A stretch of 64,000 nt of DNA, from assembly GCF_963676685.1 (NCBI RefSeq), contig NC_092351.1:39608733-39672732 (forward strand). Reading direction: 5' to 3'. The notes under the pieces were generated by a model, which saw nothing but the letters and a program-made list of their open reading frames with translations, was not told where the DNA came from and ran no database searches. How positions within the stretch are numbered: position 1 is the stretch's first letter; the number at the start of each line of letters is the position of its first letter. A program made the position numbers and the translations under genes. This stretch comes from Mytilus edulis. Lineage: Eukaryota; Mollusca; Bivalvia; Mytilida; Mytilidae. Below, in pieces: positions 1 through 10,812 of the stretch.

Positions 1-552
1 TGATGAATGTTTAACTTGAACCTTCTTAACACAGATGATATATGAAATAAACTGATTTAGAAAGTAAAGAAGTAAACTATCGTTTTTTTTGCAGATTTAT
101 ATCTACAACTTCAAAAACTAACAAATATAACGGGAAGATTGATCAGCTGTTCTAGAAAAAGAAATAGTCTAACTAGTACATGTATTAGTTTACCAGTATT
201 TCTAGGCAAATCACTTAAGCTTGTCCTTAGAAATTCATTTACCAGTTATTGATAAAAAAAAACACGTTTACTCTCTCCCAAGTAAGCTTTCACAAAGAAA
301 CTGGTAATTAAATGTTCAGTGATACCAAATTTACCAGTAGATTCTATTAGTGTAAAGTAACTTGAAAAATATGTAGTATGCTAGCCAATGAAACAACTAT
401 CTCACATAGTGCAAAGGAACAATAGGTGAACGTACGACCTTCAACAATGAAGAAAATCCATACTGTATTGTCACCTTTAAAAGGGTCCGACAAGATATGA
501 TAGAGATTTTGACTTGGTGTGTCTGACACGTTCAATACCATACAAATTCTTA
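1..552. other. No gene seen
   Basis: AT-rich sequence downstream of the left gasdermin-like gene. Bases ~400-500 resemble part of the dispersed 'gtggtatgagtgcc' repeat family (a 'cgtacgaccttcaacaatg' stretch). Nothing else is recognised. Confidence 0.5.
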
Positions 553-869
553 CTAATCATCTAAAATAAGCTTACCATATTTTTCACAATTTGCAATCCC
601 CTGTCTGAAGTAATACCAAAACCTTGATCTTTGGACCCACGACACACTCATTTTTGTAAAAGATTTTTTGGACACTCGTTTTATACATCTGGCTTCAAAG
701 TCGTTCCATCCTATTCTGACTCTTTTCACTGTGAAGCCGACTGGGAACCTGCTTGTCTCAGATCGACATGATTTGACCTCGCCGTCGAATAATATCTTTA
801 GGTCAAATCTATCTACATAGTACACTTTGTCTACTACATAGACATATACGTCGTCGAAAATGGAATCTT
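553..869 (-). CDS. Exon 3 (last) of left gasdermin-like gene
   Basis: The acceptor has a T-rich tract on the minus strand and the exon starts at 869. 104 residues end in GKLILDD and a stop at 553. VYVVDKVYYVDRF aligns with IYLVYEVCYADKI of the paralogue, and FPVGFTVKRVRIG with VPIGFKMRKYKLK. This exon lies 3.8 kb from exon 2, beyond the minisatellite. Confidence 0.6.
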
Positions 870-3800
870 CTGTAAAAAAAACAAACAAGATAGTTTAACA
901 GATTGGACAGTTTTGCTAATTTACATGCGCCATGTATAAATGCGTTACAACCCGTACTCTGGGATCTCAAAACCATGCAAAACTGAGCTAAGTTGCTTTG
1001 GTGATCAGATAAAGTTCAAATTTAGACATGAGAGACATCTGTATGAGGGTAGCCAAATATTAACTCATATGTCAAAAACAAACTGACAATGTCGTTGGGA
1101 AAAACAAAAAAAACGACGAAAAGATAAACAACAGTTCACAAAACACAATATAGAAAACTAAAGATAGTGCAACACAACCCAAACAAAACCCAGGTGTGAT
1201 CTAAGGTCCACAGTAAAGATAAGCAGATTCCTCTTAACATGCGACCACATGTTTTATATTCGATTCTCAAAATGTCTTGTTAAAATGCAAGAGAATCAAA
1301 CAACGGATCATTACACTAGATTATTAAGCAACGGCTCTCAACACTAAACAACCAAGCAACGGATCACTACACTAAACATTAAAGCAACGGATTACTACAC
1401 TAAACAACCAAGCAACGGATCACTACACTAAACATTAAAGCAACGGATCACTACACTAAACAATCAAGCAACGGCTCACTACACGTAACAATCAAGCAAC
1501 GGGTCACTACACTAAACAATCAAACAACGGCTCACTACACTAAACAATTAAGCAACGGGTCGCTACACTAAACAATCAAACAACAACTCTCTACATTAAA
1601 CAATCAAGCAACGGGTAACTACACTAAACAATCAAGCAACGGGTCGCTACACTAAATATTAAAGCAACGGATCACTACACTAAACAATCAAACAACGGAT
1701 CACTACACTAAACATTAAAGCAACGGGTCACTACACTAAACATTAAAGCAACGGATCACTACACTAAACAACCAAACAACGTCTCACTTCACTAAACAAG
1801 TAAGCAACGGCTCACTACACTAAACATTAAAGCAACGGATCACTACACTAAACAATTAAGCAACGGATCTCTACACTTAACAATCAAACAACGGCTCACT
1901 ACACTAAAAAATCAAGCAACGGCTCACTACACAAAACAATCATGCAACGGCTCTCTACACTAAACAATCAAGCAACGGCTCTCTACACTAAACAATCAAG
2001 CAACGGCTCACTACAATAAACATTAAAGCAACGGATCACTACAATAAACAATTAAGCAACGGCTCACTACACTAAACATTCAAGCAACGGCTCACTACAC
2101 TAAACATTAAAGCAACGGGTCACTACACTAAACAATCAAAGCAACGGCTCTCTACACTAAACAATCAAACAACGGCTCACTACACTAAACAATCAAGCAA
2201 CGGCTCACTACACTAAACAATCAAACAACAACTCTCTACATTAAACAATCAAGCAACGGGTAACTACACTAAACAATCAAGCAACGGGTCGCTACACTAA
2301 ATATTAAAGCAACGGATCACTACACTAAACAATCAAACAACGGATCACTACACTAAACATTAAAGCAACGGGTCACTACACTAAACATTAAAGCAACGGA
2401 TCACTACACTAAACAACCAAACAACGTCTCACTTCACTAAACAAGTAAGCAACGGCTCACTACACTAAACATTAAAGCAACGGATCACTACACTAAACAA
2501 TTAAGCAACGGATCTCTACACTTAACAATCAAACAACGGCTCACTACACTAAAAAATCAAGCAACGGCTCACTACACAAAACAATCATGCAACGGCTCTC
2601 TACACTAAACAATCAAGCAACGGCTCTCTACACTAAACAATCAAGCAACGGCTCACTACAATAAACATTAAAGCAACGGATCACTACAATAAACAATTAA
2701 GCAACGGCTCACTACACTAAACATTCAAGCAACGGCTCACTACACTAAACATTAAAGCAACGGGTCACTACACTAAACAATCAAAGCAACGGCTCTCTAC
2801 ACTAAACAATCAAACAACGGCTCACTACACTAAAAAACCAAGCAACGGCTCACTACACTAAACAATTAAGCAACGGCTCACTACACTAAACAATCAAGCA
2901 ACGGCTCACTACACTAAACAATCAAGCAACGGCTCACTACACTAAATAATCAAGCAACGGCTCACTACACTAAACAATCAAGCAACGGCTCACTACACTA
3001 AACAATTAAGCAACGGCTCACTACATTAAACAATCAAGCAACGGCTCACTACACTAAACAATTAAGCAACGACTCACTACACTAAACAATCAAGCAACGG
3101 CTCACTACACTAAACAATCAAGCAACGGCTCACTACACTAAATAATTAAGCAACGGGTTATTACACTAAACAATTATGCAACGTCTCACTACACTAAACC
3201 ATTAAGCAACGGCTCACTACACTCAACAATCAAGCAACGGCTCTCTACACAAAACAATCAAGCAACGGCTCACTACATTAAACAATTAAGCAACGGGTCA
3301 CTACACTTAATAATCAAGCAACGGCTCACTACACTAAACAAGCAAGCAACTGCTCACTACACTAAATAATTAAGCAACGGGTTACTACACTAAACAATTA
3401 AGCAACGGGTCACTACACTATACATCGAAGAAACGGCTCACTACAATAAACAACCAAACAACGGGTCACTACACTAAATAATCAAGCAACGGCTCACTAC
3501 ACTGAACATTAAAGCAACGGGTCACTAAACTAAACATTAAAGCAACGGATCACTACACTAAACATCCAAATAACGGGTCACTACGATAAACAATTAAGCA
3601 ACGGCTCACCACACTAAACAATCAAACAACGGCTCACTACACTAAATAATCAAGCAAAGGCTCACTTCACAAAACAATCATGCAACGGCTCTCTACACTA
3701 AACAATATAACAACGGCTCTCTACACTTAACAATTAAGCAACGGATCACTACACTAAATTAAACATTAAAGCAACGGATCACTACACTTAACATTTAAGC

Positions 3801-6800
3801 AAACGGGTCACTACACTAAACATTAAAGCTACGGATCGCTACACTAAACAACCAAACTACGGCTCACTACACTAAACAATTAAGCAACGGCTCACTACAC
3901 TAAACATTAAAGCAACGGATCACTACACTAAACAATCAAAGCAACGGCTCTCTACACTAAACAATCAAACAACGGCTCACTACACTAAACAATAAAGCAA
4001 CGGGTCACTACACTAAACAATCAAAGCAACGGCTTTCTACACTAAACAATCAAACAACGGCTCACTACACTAAAAAACCAAGCAACGGCTCACTACACTA
4101 AACAATTAAGCAACGGCTCACTACATTAAACAATCAAGCAACGGCTCACTACACTAAACAATCAAGCATCGGCTCACTACACTAAACAATCAAGCAACGG
4201 CTCACTACACTAAACATGAAAGCAACGGCTCACTACACTAAACAATCAAGCAACGGCTCACTACACTAAACAATTAAGCAACGGCTCACTACACTCAACA
4301 ATCAAGCAACGGCTGACTACACTCAACAATTAAGCAACGGCTCACTACAATAAACAATTAAGCAACGGCTCACTACACTAAACATTTAAGTAACGGATCA
4401 CTACACTAAACAACCAAACAACAGATCACGACACTAAATAAGCAAACAACGGATAATTACACTAAATAATTAAACAACGGTCCATTACACTATTAATCAA
4501 ACAACGGATCATCACACTAGATAAACAAACAACGGATCATTACACTAAACAATCAATTAACGGATCATTACACTAAATTATCAAACAACGGCACATTACA
4601 CTAAATAAACAATGAGATGCTTCAGAAGACCCTACATAATTTGTAAAGAAGAAACATACCAAATAGTTCCATGTTGATAATTCTGTTTTTCAGATCTTGA
4701 ACATCTTTCAACTGTTTTACTGTTTTTCCAAACACATCTATGATAATCTTTTTTTCTTTTCCATTCCTCCGCGGTTTTAATGAACTCTCGTGATGAAACC
4801 GGAAGTTAGGGTCTTCATCACATGTTTCTGTTTCCATCGATTTAACTTGTTCTGCACCAGCCCATCGTGGATAGAAATCCCAAATGAGTTCCGAAGCTAT
4901 TGCTGGAGTTGACTCTCCTTTCGCCCATTCTTTAAATGTTCGGTCAATATGAAAGATCAGTAATCCCGGTTCGCAAGGTGCATCGAGGAACGACAGGAAA
5001 GGGTTTGCAATTATTTCATTTCCTGTCAAAGTATAGAAATAACGTTACACAAAAAAAAAACCCTGATCACTGAGAATACGATACAGTTTAAGTGCGCATG
5101 CTTTAGAAACATCTTAGTGATTCTATATGACTTTAACGTTTGCATTGTCTTTTCATTTTTATTTTTAAATTTAGAATTACTTAGTAGTGAAAATCTAATT
5201 GAATACAAATCAAATATTTGAGTAGACTTAATATTTGTTATTTTAAAGTATCCGGCAGTAGCTTTTCCTCTTATGAAAAAATATGAAATAGCTTTTACAA
5301 AGTTTTTTTTGCGTTGTTCTTTACCTGAAAGAAGAAGACATTTTAGTTTGATTATAAATGTATAGTACCTAAGTTCATACTTTCATGAAGGATCACTCCA
5401 ATTTTCAAATTCAATTATATCTTAGATTTGAAACTCGGACTCAAAATATAGAAATTCGCAATTCGAATTCGTAATCCTTAATTCAAAATTTGAGATTCAT
5501 AATTCAATATTTAAAGTAACAAGTTGATTTTAAGATGTGAAACTTTCGGGGTAAAACAAAATTAACTGAAAAGTAAATAAATAGAGATTGACAAAGTTCA
5601 TGGATTATCCAATGGAGTGAATATACGCATTGGCCGTATGGCCTTCAATAATGAGAAAATCCATAGGTTAAGTCAGCAATTAAAAGGCCACCACACCAAA
5701 AGTATGGAACAATCCAGTTGAGATAACTAACGGCCTAATTTGAAACAAAATGATTTAAGAAAAACAAAAATAAGACATGAACCAACGACAACCACTGCAC
5801 TACAGGCTCCGGACTAGGGACATGTACATACAATATATAGCGGGTGTGGTATGAGTGCCAATAAAACAACTCTCCATCCAAGTCACAATTTATATAAATA
5901 AATCATCATAAGTAAAGGTACGGTCTTCAACGTGGAGCCTTTCTGACACCGAACAGCAAGCTTTAAAAGGCCCATAAACATTCTAGTGTAAAAACCATTC
6001 AAACGGGAAAACCAACGGTCTAATCTATATAAAAATCGAGAAACGAGAAACACTTATGAACCGCATAAACAAACGACAACTACTGAACATCAGATTCCTG
6101 AATTAGGACAGGTGCAAACAACTGCAGCGGGATTAAACGTTTTAATAGTGCCAAACCTTCTCCGTAATCTGAAACGAAAGTGTAACATCCCAACATAGAA
6201 AGACACACTATAAAATGTCAATTGGAATGGCTTAACTCAATCACAAACATGTTTAAAGTCACCCCTAACCTAGGACAGTGTTGTAACGGTACAACATAAG
6301 AACATTTTGCTGATATGTACTTCCCAATGTTTTTAGAACCTTTAGTTTAATAATGTTTTGACTTTCCGTATCCATGTGAAGGTATTGAAAAGTGAATCGA
6401 ATGTTAATGCAGTAAAAAAAAATGATTTGGTATGTGTTATCAGATTGAGAGCATCAGTTTTATGAATACTTTACTCAAATATATTTCATCGACTGTAAAG
6501 CTTTTTTTTATATACACAAAGCAGTCTTCTTAATTATAATATTCGGATATCTCGAATTTTGAAGTCCGATTGTGTATTTCGCTTTTCAAACTTTGATTAT
6601 TAGATCTCACATTTAAATTCTCGATTGATGCATTCATTACATCTGGTCTGTCGTTGAATGACAACACAGTTATTTATTAGAACATTAGCTTTTTAAATTT
6701 ACTTACCGGCTACTGCTTTGGAAACTTTTCCAGCTATGCTATGCCAGGCTTTTTGTTCCACATGATTTCCTGATAACTGCTTGTAGGTTTTCCATGTCAT

Positions 6801-6950
6801 GCCACCATGACTTACACCAAGAACGTTGGTAAATATATTGGGAATGTGTTCAGAAATATTAGGTCTGGCTAATGAATATCGCCAGAGTTCTCTGAACGAC
6901 ATTACTTGTGCACTAACGACAGTCACATGAGAATTTCTCGGGAACGTCAT
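553..6950 (-). CDS. Gasdermin-like pore-forming-domain protein, left copy (3 coding exons)
   Basis: Coding exons are 6950-6707, 5022-4660 and 869-553, giving 307 residues. Both introns are phase 1 with GT donors and AG acceptors. Exon 2 opens G-NEIIANPFLSFLDAP, and exon 3 carries VYVVDKVYYVDRFDL followed by FPVGFTVKRVRIG. These fit the first beta hairpin and the late beta hairpin plus basic helix of gasdermin N-domains, but more weakly than in the right-hand paralogue. The length is close to one gasdermin N-domain; no linker or inhibitory C-domain follows. The ATG is preceded by an in-frame TAA ten codons upstream. The first ~55 residues have no counterpart in the paralogue. Known role of the family: membrane pores in cell death. 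The assignment here is an inference; an unrelated beta-rich family remains possible. Confidence 0.5.
1293..4611. repeat. 28 bp minisatellite array, ~118 units, in intron 2 of the left gasdermin-like gene
   Basis: The unit is about 28 bp, containing AGCAACGGCTCACTACAC then TAAACAATCA. Occasional 29 bp units carry an extra A. Variants alternate CTCACT, ATCACT, GTCACT and CTCTCT, and CAATCA, CATTAA and CAATTA. Units degenerate at both edges (TCATTACAC forms at 1300 and 4450-4610) and are most uniform in the centre, as expected for an array homogenised from inside. There are no unique spacers, so it is not CRISPR-like. Confidence 0.97.
4660..5022 (-). CDS. Exon 2 of left gasdermin-like gene
   Basis: Acceptor AG precedes 5022 and donor GTATGT follows 4660. 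The first two bases complete a Gly codon. Residues run from NEIIANPFLSF to IINMELF. The same spacing of hydrophobic and proline residues is seen in exon 2 of the right-hand paralogue (PDVIPIPYLMDAQYYD). Confidence 0.6.
5600..6216 (+). repeat. Dispersed mussel-type interspersed repeat ('gtggtatgagtgccaat' family)
   Basis: Starts near GGTGTGGTATGAGTGCC (5850) and runs through conserved blocks CAACTCTCCATCCAAGTC, AACGGGAAAACCAACGG and GCAGCGGGATTAAACG. Bases 5600-5830 are a diverged related copy. Other copies lie at 35345-35735, 48870-49210 and 59195-59445 on the plus strand, and at 30440-30690, 31870-31970, 34110-34215, 54950-55265 and 61520-61620 on the minus strand. No coding capacity; class unknown. 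Confidence 0.85.
6707..6950 (-). CDS. Exon 1 of left gasdermin-like gene
   Basis: 81 codons plus one base, from ATG at 6950 to donor GTAAGT after 6707. The end (WHSIAGKVSKAVAG) aligns with the end of exon 1 of the divergent paralogue (VWPMVRNVVAAQLMG), and the phase is identical. Confidence 0.6.
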
Positions 6951-7051
6951 AGAATAGACATGGAAACGTTAGTAGTATACGAACGTCACAAACGTTCTTG
7001 ACAACGTTGGTAAAACCTTCAATACCACACGGAAGAATCGAATGGCTTGAA
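6951..7051. promoter_or_regulatory. Probable bidirectional promoter / shared 5' region of the two gasdermin-like genes
   Basis: The minus-strand ATG (6950) and the first in-frame plus-strand ATG (7052) are 101 bp apart. Within and beside this gap AACGTT occurs at 6965, 6991 and 7003 and AACGTC at 6943 and 6982. The AACGTCA forms carry a CRE half-site (TGACGT reversed). Transcription starts must lie inside or overlap the opposite gene. Shared regulation is inferred from spacing only. Confidence 0.45.
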
Positions 7052-7142
7052 ATGGATTCGAAGTTGTACAAAAGTATTACGGAATGCGATGCCAGGGCAG
7101 TCTGGCCTATGGTTAGAAATGTTGTGGCAGCTCAGCTTATGG
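7052..7142 (+). CDS. Exon 1 of right gasdermin-like gene
   Basis: 30 codons plus one base, ending QLMG with donor GTAAGA. Start chosen at the first in-frame ATG. Confidence 0.55.
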
Positions 7143-10100
7143 GTAAGAAACGCAAAAATACACATTATTTGTTTAATTATTACCGCATTTTTGAAAAACA
7201 AGTTAATGTAAATTTTCGTTGTATTAAATTTTCATTGCGGGTATTTTATATATGTTTCAAATTACTGGTTCTGCTGTTATTATAATAAATTGTATGTTTT
7301 ATGTTTTAATGTAAGCTGTGCTATTGAATTGAGGTACTTTTGTACATGTTATAACTTGTGTTTTTGCATTATACAAGTTATAACATGTACAATATTTTTG
7401 TACATGTTATAACCTGTACAAAATTGCAACTTGTACACGACATATAAACAACTCGTCTAAACATCAACGCAACAATGTTAGATCTGTAAATTTGCTTTCG
7501 CAAATTGTTTGTTCTTCCATCGCCGGGATTCGAACCCATGCTACTGAGATATCGTGACACCAAATCACCTGCATTGTAGCCGTCCCGCTAGACCACACGA
7601 CCACCTGGGCTTCACAAAAATATAGCTTTCGGTGGCCGTGTGTTACCTTTCCTCGTCAGTTTTAATTTAGCGTCGTACTACAGTACATGATATATAAGGC
7701 ATAGAGAGATGTTATTGTTACAGATCAGCTCAATTATATAGTAAAGGATCCTACAAATTAATGTTAGATACAGTCACAGAAAATAATTATATTTATAAGT
7801 ACGTCTGAGTCAGTGACAACTCTAAAACAGATTTATCCATCGGATCACCAGCAATGATGGTGATACATGGTTGTGTACATTATGTATATACAACTCGTCT
7901 AAACATCAACCCAACAATGTTAGATCTGTAAATTTGCTTTCACAAATTTTTTGTTCTTCCCTCGCCGGGATTCGAACCCATGCTACTGAGATATCGTGAC
8001 ACAAAATCGCCTGCATTGTAACCGTCCCGCTAGACCACACGACCACCTGGACTTCATAAAAATGAAGCTTTCGGTGGCCAGGTGTTACCTTTCCACGTCA
8101 GTTTTAATCTAGCGTCGTACTACAGTACATGCTATATAAGGCATGAAGATGTTATTTTTACAGATCAGCTAAATTATCTATAGTAAAGGATCCTACATTT
8201 TAAGCAATACTTTGTACATGTTATAACATGACGAGGTACGTTTGTACATGTTATAACATTTACATAATCGCAACATGTGCACGACATAAAAATGTATAAG
8301 AAATCAAAGAATCTCAAAGTTAGAAATAAAGAGATTTAACCATTGTCAAAAACATTGGATCTGTAGCCGTAGTACAAGAAGCAAAAAAAATAGTACTGTA
8401 ACTGGGTTGCACAAAGACCTTTTTATATATTTTCTAGTGCTGTCTCATTCAACACGTCCTTTTATAATAAGAAGATGTGGTATGATTGATAAGGAGACAA
8501 CTCCTCCACAAGAGACGAAAATGACACAGAGACCAACGACTATAATAGGTCACTGTATGGCCTTTAACAAATAACATTTTTAGCCTAATTTAGAGATAAC
8601 TATATAGTTTTGCTGGTATTTAACATAAATTCTTTTTTAAACAATTTTATTTAGGACCAGATGTAATTCCTATTCCGTATTTGATGGATGCACAATATTA
8701 CGATCATGGTTCCATAATAGTCAAAGAATCGCTTTCTAAAATGGAAAGATTGAAAGGTGTAAGACCCGGAATTATAACAATAGGAAGGCTTAAAGATTTT
8801 ATTGATGATCCAAAAGATACAAATTTAAAGGAATGGCCAAAAACAAAGAAAGCCTCAGAACGAATGAATCCAACTTTTACATTTGAAGAAACAGCTTTAA
8901 AAAATAAGTTACGTAAAACTGTGACAGTTGAAATAGATGCATGTGAACGATACACCATGGAGAACATCCCTGGAGAGGATGATGTCACGGTAGGATTGGA
9001 TAATAGAGGTTAGTAAACTAAGGCTGGCAAGGATTCTATTACGGTAAATTAGGGATTTCAAGAACACGATAGTTTTAAAATATCGCCACAGGCGTGTGGA
9101 GCCTGCACCCTATTTTATTTTTGGGGGACGGGAGGGTTGGTCAATTCTTTTTAAATGTATTTATGTGTTTTCCCCAATAAATTAAAGTTTTTCCCACGGA
9201 CGTGTGTTGTTTTACAAATGTTCTGTTAAGAGCAATAACACATTCAATACAATTACTTATAAATATATCAAGATTTTTTAAAGATTTTTTCTTTCTTTTG
9301 CAGAAAAAGATCAGAGATAAATACACATGTTATATTTCACTGAACTTTCAGATTCTTGTGACCATAGTAAGGTTCACGCAGTGTATTTTTCTAAAATACA
9401 TAGCAAAAACTACATAATTTCATTTTACATCTGCATCCATTATTTGATCAACTAAAACGTAACTTAAGCTTAATATCTGATTTGGGAGTTTTGGAACAAA
9501 ATATTTGTTAAAAAACTATTTCTTGATTTATTTTTTCTCTAAGGGAAGGGAGGGGCCCGAGGTGAATAAAGATTATGGAATACTTGTCCCAACAGTACTA
9601 GTTCACATCTTAGGTTCTTGTACTACAAAAATCAAGTATTGTTGATATTCAAGTATTGTGGTTATTCAGGTATTGTTTGTTATTCAGCTATTATTTGTTA
9701 TTCAAGTATTGTTGAGTGTTCAATCATTGTTTGCTATTCAAGTTATTGAAGAAATGTTTGTTATTCAAGTATGATTCAAATTTGTTTAGTATTCAAGTAT
9801 TGTTTAATATTCAAGTATTGTTTGGTATTCAAGTATTGTTGATATTCAAGTATGTCTGATATTCAAGTATTGTTTGTTATTCCAGTATTGCTTGTTATTC
9901 CAGTATTATTTGTTATTCACGTATTGTTTGTTATATTCTTTTAGGATTTCAGTATGTAAACAAGATTTATCTGGTATACGAGGTTTGCTATGCAGACAAG
10001 ATAGCAGTGACCGTCGGGATAGGGAATGAAACCGACAGAGTAGAAATAGATCAACGAGTTCCTATTGGCTTCAAAATGCGAAAATACAAGCTTAAAGAAA

Positions 10101-10213
10101 ATGGCGCACTCGGGAAGCCTACAGACCAACCAAATAAATCGAAGTTCGAATGGATAAAACGAGCGCACTTCCGGAATCCAATGGATGATTTACCTGATAT
10201 ACCTGATGAGTGA
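7052..10213 (+). CDS. Gasdermin-like pore-forming-domain protein, right copy (3 coding exons)
   Basis: Exons are 7052-7142, 8655-9008 and 9945-10213, giving 237 residues, both introns phase 1. I chose the ATG at 7052. The frame is open upstream to 6953 but has no earlier ATG, so a non-coding or further exon upstream cannot be excluded. Exon 2 starts G-PDVIPIPYLMDAQYYD then GSIIVKE. This closely follows the opening of gasdermin/pejvakin N-domains (V-P-x-P-x-L then A-x-x-Y, then a beta strand ending in VK). Exon 3 has IYLVYEVCYADKIAV and VPIGFKMRKYKLKE, like the second membrane hairpin and basic helix. The protein ends there in an acidic tail (DDLPDIPDE), with no autoinhibitory domain. If the family call holds, it forms membrane pores in cell death or defence. 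Confidence 0.6.
7320..8290 (-). mobile_element. Two tandem tRNA-derived SINE copies with flanks, in intron 1 of the right gasdermin-like gene
   Basis: Copies lie at 7434-7755 and 7885-8200. On the minus strand each has a tRNA-like part with box A (TGGTCTAGCGGGACGG) and box B (GGGTTCGAATCCCGGCG). A tail ending GATGTTTAGACGAGTTG follows, and a ~130 bp 5' module precedes (CAGCT..GATCTGTAA..TGTAGTACGACGC). The block is bracketed by short repeats TGTACATGTTATAAC at ~7340-7410 and ~8215-8250, so a ~450 bp stretch has been duplicated locally. It is not a working tRNA gene: the cloverleaf is imperfect and a SINE tail is attached. Confidence 0.8.
8655..9008 (+). CDS. Exon 2 of right gasdermin-like gene
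   Basis: The acceptor TTTATTTAG precedes 8655 and donor GTTAGT follows 9008. 117 whole codons. Contains the VIPIPYLMDAQYYDHG strand region and ends GLDNRG. Confidence 0.65.
9636..9937. repeat. ~17 bp minisatellite, TTGTTATTCAAGTA-type
   Basis: Around 17 imperfect units of TGTTATTCAAGTATTG (variants GATATTCAAG, TATTCCAGTATT). It runs up to the polypyrimidine tract of the exon 3 acceptor at 9944 of the right gasdermin-like gene. Confidence 0.9.
9945..10213 (+). CDS. Exon 3 of right gasdermin-like gene
   Basis: Acceptor TTCTTTTAG at 9944. Runs from FQYVNKIYLVYEVCYADK to an acidic tail DDLPDIPDE and TGA. AATAAA-like sites at ~10400-10420 may serve for polyadenylation. Confidence 0.65.
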
Positions 10214-10812
10214 TCAAATTTTTGTTAAAAGATTAGATTCAAAAGATATATGATTTGTATCTGACTTTTCTCTCTTATGATTTTATGTCTAAGCAAAAAG
10301 TTACCTGAGCATGCTGTTACGCAAACTCTACTGTTCTTATAACTTATTCTTCTTGATGTTAATTTATCTGTTTTATCCATTCCTTTGTATATAATAATTA
10401 ATTGTAATAATCTAATAAATGAATACGCAATATGGAAAGTGTTTCATCATTTACACAGTACATACACATTCTAAAAAAATAACCATAGATTTGTCATCGT
10501 ATTTGTACTAGCAGCACAAAAACTGATGACGCATGTTTAGCAGAATCTGCTTGCTCTTCCGGAAATCACTACCAGTTTTGGGTTGGGTTCATGTTGGTCG
10601 GTCTATTTTACGTTACGTTTGTACTGCTACATGTCGTTCGATCGTTTTTCGTTTATGTCATGGTATTTTCAGTTTTGTTTTTAACTTATGAGTTATGTGG
10701 ATAATACTTTAAAAAAATCAAAAAATCTTTGAGTTCTTGATAACAAATTTTGGCATGGTTTACATGAACTGCTCTTGTTTAAATAGTGATGAATTTAATT
10801 AATCGAGTTCGC
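10214..10812. other. No gene; 3' flank and an interspersed-repeat fragment
   Basis: AT-rich 3' flank with AATAAA-like signals. ~10545-10700 resembles the 'cactaccagttttgggttgggttc / gtcatggtattttcag' repeat better preserved at 28860-29020, 29105-29300 and 31060-31270. Confidence 0.5.

Noticed and set aside
1293-4611. CRISPR-like regular repeats
   Set aside because: Units are contiguous 28 bp tandem copies with graded variants and no spacers; the sequence is eukaryotic.
6998-7285. Single-exon 95-residue plus-strand frame beginning at 6998
   Set aside because: The first codon is TTG, not ATG, and the frame runs past a good splice donor at 7143 into AT-rich intron; only 7052-7142 is taken as coding.
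7434-8060. tRNA genes suggested by box A and box B
   Set aside because: Multiple copies with the same tail and 5' module, imperfect cloverleaf; these are SINEs.
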